This document shows, one piece after another, positions 32,972 to 36,714 of a stretch of 36,714 nt of DNA. This DNA comes from Sphingobacteriales bacterium (GTDB taxonomy: Bacteria; Bacteroidota; Bacteroidia; CAILMK01; JAAYUY01). The notes below the pieces were generated by a model. It searched no databases. It was not told where the DNA came from and saw only the letters and a list, made by a program, of their open reading frames with translations. The position numbers and the translations under genes are program-made. Every line of letters starts with the position of its first letter. Position 1 is the first letter of the stretch. The stretch lies in contig JAAYUY010000164.1 of NCBI GenBank assembly GCA_012517435.1, positions 1 to 36,714 of the forward strand. Reading direction: 5' to 3'.

Positions 32972-33985
32972 TCAGCGGAGCGGATATTTGTCAAAAATTC
33001 TGTTTGCCTTCATCAGAATATCAACGTATTGAGCACGTTTGTAGGCATAAGGATCTTTAATATACTTTTTTGACATGGAGCCACGGAATTCATCAGGGGA
33101 ATTGTATTTTTTATCGTCCATCCATTTTTCAATGTCTTCAAGCATTTTTGCTACATAAGCCGGTTTGTGTTTATAAATAGTGCTGACCACCTGAACACAG
33201 TCAGCTCCTGCAAGCATGGTTTTTATCACGTCTTCACCTGTATAAATTCCTGTATTACAGCAGATTGAAGCATTTATATTTCCATGTAAAAGTCCGGCAA
33301 AGCGGATGGTCAGCCTGTTTTCATCAGGGTCACTGAGGTTATATGGGAAAATCATTTCACGGGTCTGGATATTGATGTCCGGCTGAAAAAGTTTATTGAA
33401 CAGAACAAAGCCTTTTACGCCCTCCTGATCCATTTTTTTAATTAAGTTGAGCGGATTGGAGTAAAATGGGCTTAATTTAACACTAACGGGTATTTTGACT
33501 GTTTTCAGTATTTCTTTGAGGACAGACAGTTGTTCATTTTCAATTTCAGCAGGCTCTTTATTGAAATCGGAAGGTACCCAAAAAAAATTAAGCTCAAGTG
33601 CAGCTGCTCCGGCTTCTTCAAGTTTTTGAGCGTATTCGATCCATGTGTCAGTAAATGTACAGTTCAGACTGGCAATTAATGGAATATTCAGACTATCTTT
33701 TGCCTTTTTAAACATCAGCAGGTGTTCCTGCGGGCCGGCATGGGCAATTTCAGGAAATAAACTGATCATTTCTGCATGCCGGTCACTATATTCTTTTAAC
33801 TGAAGGTCAAATTCAAGCTCTTCCAGTTGAACCTGCTCTTCAAACAGTGATTTGTAAACAATTGCTGAAGCTCCTGCATTTTCAAGTTCTTTCAGTATTT
33901 TGAGATCAGTAACCAGATTGCTTGCTCCAATGATAATAGGATTTTTTAAGTTTAATCCCAGATATTTAACATTCAGGTTGGCCAT
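32972..33985 (-). CDS. Dihydroorotate dehydrogenase-like flavoprotein
   Basis: TIM-barrel flavoprotein of the dihydroorotate dehydrogenase superfamily, 337 aa, cytosolic. N-terminal KYLGLNLKNPIIIGASNLVT and the phosphate-binding region CNTGIYTGEDVIKTMLAGAD followed by CVQVVSTIYKH match the family. The catalytic loop differs: where class 1 enzymes have N-[IL]-S-C-P-N with the catalytic Cys, this one has LELNFFWVPSDF, without Cys or Ser at that place. It is therefore unlikely to be the pyrimidine enzyme PyrD; the family is commonly labelled only 'dihydroorotate dehydrogenase-like'. The C-terminal tail (FRGSMSKKYIKDPYAYKRAQ) is outside the barrel. It has the best promoter in the window, and the NHL gene follows after 108 bases. 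Confidence 0.82.
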   Translation of the reverse strand: MANLNVKYLGLNLKNPIIIGASNLVTDLKILKELENAGASAIVYKSLFEEQVQLEELEFDLQLKEYSDRHAEMISLFPEIAHAGPQEHLLMFKKAKDSLNIPLIASLNCTFTDTWIEYAQKLEEAGAAALELNFFWVPSDFNKEPAEIENEQLSVLKEILKTVKIPVSVKLSPFYSNPLNLIKKMDQEGVKGFVLFNKLFQPDINIQTREMIFPYNLSDPDENRLTIRFAGLLHGNINASICCNTGIYTGEDVIKTMLAGADCVQVVSTIYKHKPAYVAKMLEDIEKWMDDKKYNSPDEFRGSMSKKYIKDPYAYKRAQYVDILMKANRIFDKYPLR

Positions 33986-34036
33986 ATTCAGAGAAAATTT
34001 TATTTTTAAACAATAGAGGTATAAAATATATCCTTA

Positions 34037-34066
34037 CAAAGATAGGAAAAAAATAAACACTCCAAA
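34037..34066 (-). promoter_or_regulatory. Complete Bacteroidetes promoter of the DHODH-like gene
   Basis: Minus strand TTTG (34066 to 34063), 18-base spacer, then TATCTTTG (34044 to 34037). Both the -33 and -7 elements match the Bacteroidetes consensus (TTTG / TAnnTTTG) without mismatch. The start codon is at 33985, about 50 bases beyond. Confidence 0.75.
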
Positions 34067-34130
34067 ATGCTGAACCTTTCCTGATGAATAAATTAAAGTT
34101 AAATTCTACATGTTAAAATATTCTGTCAAG

Positions 34131-34142
34131 AAAACCGGTTTT
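34131..34142. other. 12-bp perfect palindrome AAAACCGGTTTT in a divergent promoter region
   Basis: AAAACCGGTTTT lies between the divergent DHODH-like and AlkD-type genes, 63 bases upstream of the AlkD -7 element. It could be an operator, but a single 12-bp AT-flanked palindrome may be chance. Confidence 0.3.
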
Positions 34143-34204
34143 GTGATTTTTCATTGATTATCAGCCGTCTGTAAAGTATTTTAATTCAGGTGAATAAGAT
34201 TATT

Positions 34205-34212
34205 TACCTTTG
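34205..34212 (+). promoter_or_regulatory. -7 promoter element (TACCTTTG) of the AlkD-type gene
   Basis: TACCTTTG fits TAnnTTTG exactly, 22 bases before the ATG at 34235. The -33 position shows no TTTG. Confidence 0.55.
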
Positions 34213-34234
34213 AATTCTTTTTAAAATTACAGCA

Positions 34235-34924
34235 ATGAATAGATATTCAGACTCATTGAAGAATTTTCTGGAAGGATTGGCCGATAAGGAAAAAGCCATA
34301 CAAATGGAAAAATACATGAAGAATAAAGTTCAGTTTTTTGGCGTTCCTTCAGATTTACGGGAAGAATTTTATAAAGATTATATGATAATTCACGGTGTCC
34401 CAGATGATAAGGAACTTTTGCTTATTATCAGGGACTTATGGGAACAGCCGCAACGTGAATATCAATACTTTGCAATGGAGATGTTACGGAAACTTAACCG
34501 CTTTGCCAACACTGAAAGGCTCGAACTGTATGAATTTATGATTGTAAATCGTTCATGGTGGGACACTGTTGATTTCATTGCTTCCAATCTGGTCGGACCC
34601 TTTTTTCTGAAATATCAGGAAATGAAAGAAGAATACTGCAAAAAGTGGATGCAGTCGGGAAACATATGGCTTCAGCGGACAGTATTGCTATTTCAGTTGA
34701 AATATAATGAGAAAACAGATACCGCACTACTTAGCCGGGCCATCTTGGAACTGTCCTCGTCAAAAGAGTTTTTTATCAGGAAAGCAATTGGCTGGTCGTT
34801 AAGGCAATATTCAAAAACCAATCCTGACTTTGTATCTGATTTTGTTGAAAAAAACAAAGAAAAACTGTCGCCTCTTAGCAGAAAAGAAGCCTTGAAAGTG
34901 ATAAACAAAAAAAGGATGGATTAA
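34235..34924 (+). CDS. AlkD-type DNA alkylation repair glycosylase
   Basis: HEAT-like-repeat DNA glycosylase that removes N3- and N7-alkylated purines. The residues that define the active site of Bacillus cereus AlkD are found at the very same numbers: Trp109 and Asp113 in SWWDTVDFIA, Arg148 in WLQRTVLLFQ, and Trp187 in AIGWSLRQYSK. The family phrase YQYFAMEML (77-85) is also present. At 229 aa it is complete and needs no signal peptide. It is a single-gene unit, divergent from the DHODH-like gene, and its last codons overlap the terminator of the convergent surface-protein gene. Confidence 0.92.
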   Translation: MNRYSDSLKNFLEGLADKEKAIQMEKYMKNKVQFFGVPSDLREEFYKDYMIIHGVPDDKELLLIIRDLWEQPQREYQYFAMEMLRKLNRFANTERLELYEFMIVNRSWWDTVDFIASNLVGPFFLKYQEMKEEYCKKWMQSGNIWLQRTVLLFQLKYNEKTDTALLSRAILELSSSKEFFIRKAIGWSLRQYSKTNPDFVSDFVEKNKEKLSPLSRKEALKVINKKRMD

Positions 34925-34939
34925 GAATAACCCATCCTT
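34907..34939 (-). terminator. Intrinsic terminator of the surface-protein gene
   Basis: Arms AAGGATGG (34912-34919) and CCATCCTT (34932-34939) pair perfectly over 8 bp. On the minus strand the stem runs into seven T (A7 on + at 34907-34913). No T tract follows on the + strand, so it is built for the minus-strand gene. It lies over the last codons and stop of the AlkD-type gene. Confidence 0.72.
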
Positions 34940-34959
34940 CAGATGTAATGAGTGGAATA

Positions 34960-36714
34960 TCAATACTTTAGCACACGAATAGTTTTAAAATATGATGCTG
35001 TTTCTACCTGAATCAGATAATACCCTTCGGGTTGATCCGATAAATTGATAGAAAGTTGTTGACGGCAGATATTTTCTGTTGAAGTAATCAGTTTTCCTGT
35101 CATATCAAAAACTTTGACACCTGTAATATTTTCTCCGGAGCTTAGATAAAAATTGTCATGAACCGGATTGGGATAAACGGCAATAAGTATTTCATTTTCA
35201 GGAACAGAAACATTGTGAAGAACCCTAAATCCTTTTGTCAGCATGAACATACCCTCAATGTCGGTGGTAATGACGATATCATAATAGCCCAGTTCAGCAT
35301 TTTTCGGAACTGAAAAGTAAATATTGACAACAGTATCATTTACAACAAGCTGTGAGTCAATAGCAAGAAGATTAGTGGACGGACTTATTATTTCAATTTT
35401 CAAAAGTTTTGCACGGGTAAATTTTGTTCCTGAACAATTTATTTTCATTGTCAGGTTGTTTTGTCCGTAATAGGCACTATCGGGATCCACGGATTTGATA
35501 AGAGGTATAACGGGAACAGGAATAACTTCAAAAGCATTGGTGGCGAGGAGAGTACCTTCAGGTGTATTTTGCAGGCGTGCATTGTACATACCTAAAGCTG
35601 CATTGTTGGGTATGGTTACAGAAGCATTGAATGAAGTGTCATTAATAACGGTGATGCCAGTTGCATTAAAGTTTGTTCCTCCTTGTCTGAAGATGTTCAA
35701 TGTCAGATTGGTGGCTTTGGTCAGCGTGGTGTTGGAAGTATAAACTGTGATAGACATGGTAGCTCCGGGAGTACCGCGTGAGGGAGTGATATAACGAATT
35801 TGCGGAGCTGTTGGCGGAAGCAATATTTCAAATGACTGAGGCAGTGTAAGATTTCCGTGGATGGTTCCGGAAAGTAAAACGCCATATAATCCTGCCTGAG
35901 CATTGGTGGGAATGGAAAAATACCCTATTGCAAGTGAATCATGAATTATTTTGGTAGAATCAGGGTTGATAAACTGACCGCCTCCACGGGTCAGCCTGAC
36001 CATTTGATTGCTACCCTGTGTAAAGGTTACATTTTTACCATACACATAAATGGCGACTTTTTGCCCCTGATAGGCTTTTGTAGGATTGATTTTTGAAATC
36101 TGAGGTGAAGTAGGGGAAATGATAATGGTAATGGCTTGCGGTAAAGTCAGATTTCCGTCTGCTCCGCCTCCAACGATTAGATTGTACTGACCTGTTGTGG
36201 CAGTTGGTGCAATGGTAAAGTAAGCATAGAGAAGGGTGTCATTTTTAACCTGAACAGAGTCGGCATTAATATTCTGGGCGTTAAAGTTCAGGCGGACAGT
36301 TGGCTTATTTCCTTTTGTAAAATTGGTTTTTGTGGCAAATATTTTCACCAGATACTTTTGTCCCTGAACCAATGTATCAGGATCGGCATGGAGAATTCGT
36401 GGCGGGTTAGGATTAACAATAATCGTAAATGACTGTGGAAGAGTGAGCTGACCGTCAATCGAGTTACTAACTCTCACATCATACAAACCGGTTTGCACAG
36501 CGGTGGAAATGGTAAAGTCAGCTATCATGGCCGTATCATTTATCCTCGTTATTGCATCAGGATTAATGGTTGTATTTGGAGACATGAACAGGGAGACATT
36601 TAAATTAAGCCCTGAGTCAAAATGAGTATTTATTCCAAGAATTGTTACGCTGACTTTTGTTCCCTGAATGGCTGTATCAGGGTCAACGGAAAATATTTTG
36701 GGAGCCTTTGACGA
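34960..36714 (-). CDS. T9SS surface protein with tandem Ig-like (TIG/IPT-type) repeats, 5' end cut off
   Basis: The reading frame is open to the right edge of the window, so the N-terminus is missing; 584 residues are visible. They form at least five repeats of about 95-105 residues, each beginning like PKIFSVDP, PRILHADPDT, PQISKINPTK, PQIRYITPSR or IPLIKSVDPD and ending with ...GxLTLPQSFTIIV or similar, a pattern of IPT/TIG or related Ig-like beta-sandwiches. Each repeat contains a N-D-[ST] turn followed by a beta strand and a GLY or GYY turn. The end is a T9SS sorting domain: AVYPNPVHDNFYLSSGENIT, then LITSTENICRQQLSINLSDQ, PEGYYLIQV. Likely a secreted or surface-anchored adhesin or filament. 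No catalytic domain seen. A terminator lies just downstream. Confidence 0.85.
   Translation of the reverse strand, partial: SSKAPKIFSVDPDTAIQGTKVSVTILGINTHFDSGLNLNVSLFMSPNTTINPDAITRINDTAMIADFTISTAVQTGLYDVRVSNSIDGQLTLPQSFTIIVNPNPPRILHADPDTLVQGQKYLVKIFATKTNFTKGNKPTVRLNFNAQNINADSVQVKNDTLLYAYFTIAPTATTGQYNLIVGGGADGNLTLPQAITIIISPTSPQISKINPTKAYQGQKVAIYVYGKNVTFTQGSNQMVRLTRGGGQFINPDSTKIIHDSLAIGYFSIPTNAQAGLYGVLLSGTIHGNLTLPQSFEILLPPTAPQIRYITPSRGTPGATMSITVYTSNTTLTKATNLTLNIFRQGGTNFNATGITVINDTSFNASVTIPNNAALGMYNARLQNTPEGTLLATNAFEVIPVPVIPLIKSVDPDSAYYGQNNLTMKINCSGTKFTRAKLLKIEIISPSTNLLAIDSQLVVNDTVVNIYFSVPKNAELGYYDIVITTDIEGMFMLTKGFRVLHNVSVPENEILIAVYPNPVHDNFYLSSGENITGVKVFDMTGKLITSTENICRQQLSINLSDQPEGYYLIQVETASYFKTIRVLKY

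Noticed and set aside
1-36714. CRISPR array, tRNA genes, IS elements or prophage
   Set aside because: No regularly spaced repeats, no cloverleaf-like sequence, no transposase or integrase reading frames and no target-site duplications were found by eye.

Overview
The window is a stretch of chromosome from a member of the phylum Bacteroidetes (Bacteroidota), most likely an AT-rich one. The evidence is a SusC/RagA-like TonB-dependent receptor with an N-terminal carboxypeptidase-regulatory domain, three proteins with type IX secretion (T9SS) C-terminal sorting domains, the gliding lipoprotein GldH, a long NusB, the chain nusB / DUF1573 / yajC / ybbR / coaE, an acidic DUF2795 mini-protein, and several promoters with the Bacteroidetes -7 element TAnnTTTG instead of an E. 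coli-type TATAAT box. No tRNA, rRNA, IS element, prophage or CRISPR array was seen. Most of the window is housekeeping DNA.

Layout. 0.07-2.4 kb (-): outer-membrane receptor. 2.5-6.1 kb (+): small T9SS cargo protein, CocE-type hydrolase and U32-family protein, tightly packed. 6.1-10.0 kb (-): ybeY, mnmG and a large Ig-like lipoprotein in one operon; a perfect 16-bp parS site lies inside the last codons of ybeY. 10.1-10.8 kb (+): an RsuA/RluB-type pseudouridine synthase with its own terminator, then about 420 bp without a gene. 11.3-18.3 kb (+): nusA and infB, followed by a dTDP-deoxysugar set (two RmlC-like epimerases, an SDR epimerase, and an rfbD broken by one in-frame TGA). 18.3-19.3 kb (-): obgE. 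19.5-20.5 kb (+): DUF2795 protein and gpmA. 20.5-21.3 kb (-): prmC. 21.4-25.1 kb (+): ribD, DNA polymerase III delta'-like, ricT-like and gldH. 25.1-30.5 kb (-): gyrB, then coaE, ybbR, yajC, DUF1573 and nusB (reading upstream). 30.6-34.0 kb (-): an NHL-repeat T9SS protein and a dihydroorotate-dehydrogenase-like flavoprotein. 34.2-34.9 kb (+): an AlkD-type DNA glycosylase. 34.96 kb to the right edge (-): a T9SS surface protein with Ig-like repeats, cut by the window end.

Functional themes are translation and RNA maturation (nusA, infB, nusB, ybeY, mnmG, obgE, prmC, pseudouridine synthase), DNA replication and topology (gyrB, delta', parS), cell-surface and T9SS biology (receptor, three sorting-domain proteins, gldH, lipoproteins, yajC), sugar-nucleotide synthesis, and cofactor synthesis (ribD, coaE).

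I did not find a clearly new multi-gene system. The signals most worth a second look are the parS site inside ybeY within a GC trough, a GNRA-loop hairpin plus T7 tract at the predicted 5' end of the nusA mRNA with no rimP upstream, the broken rfbD beside tandem RmlC paralogues, and four of five convergent gene junctions with no room for a terminator, two of them sharing one TTAA for both stop codons.
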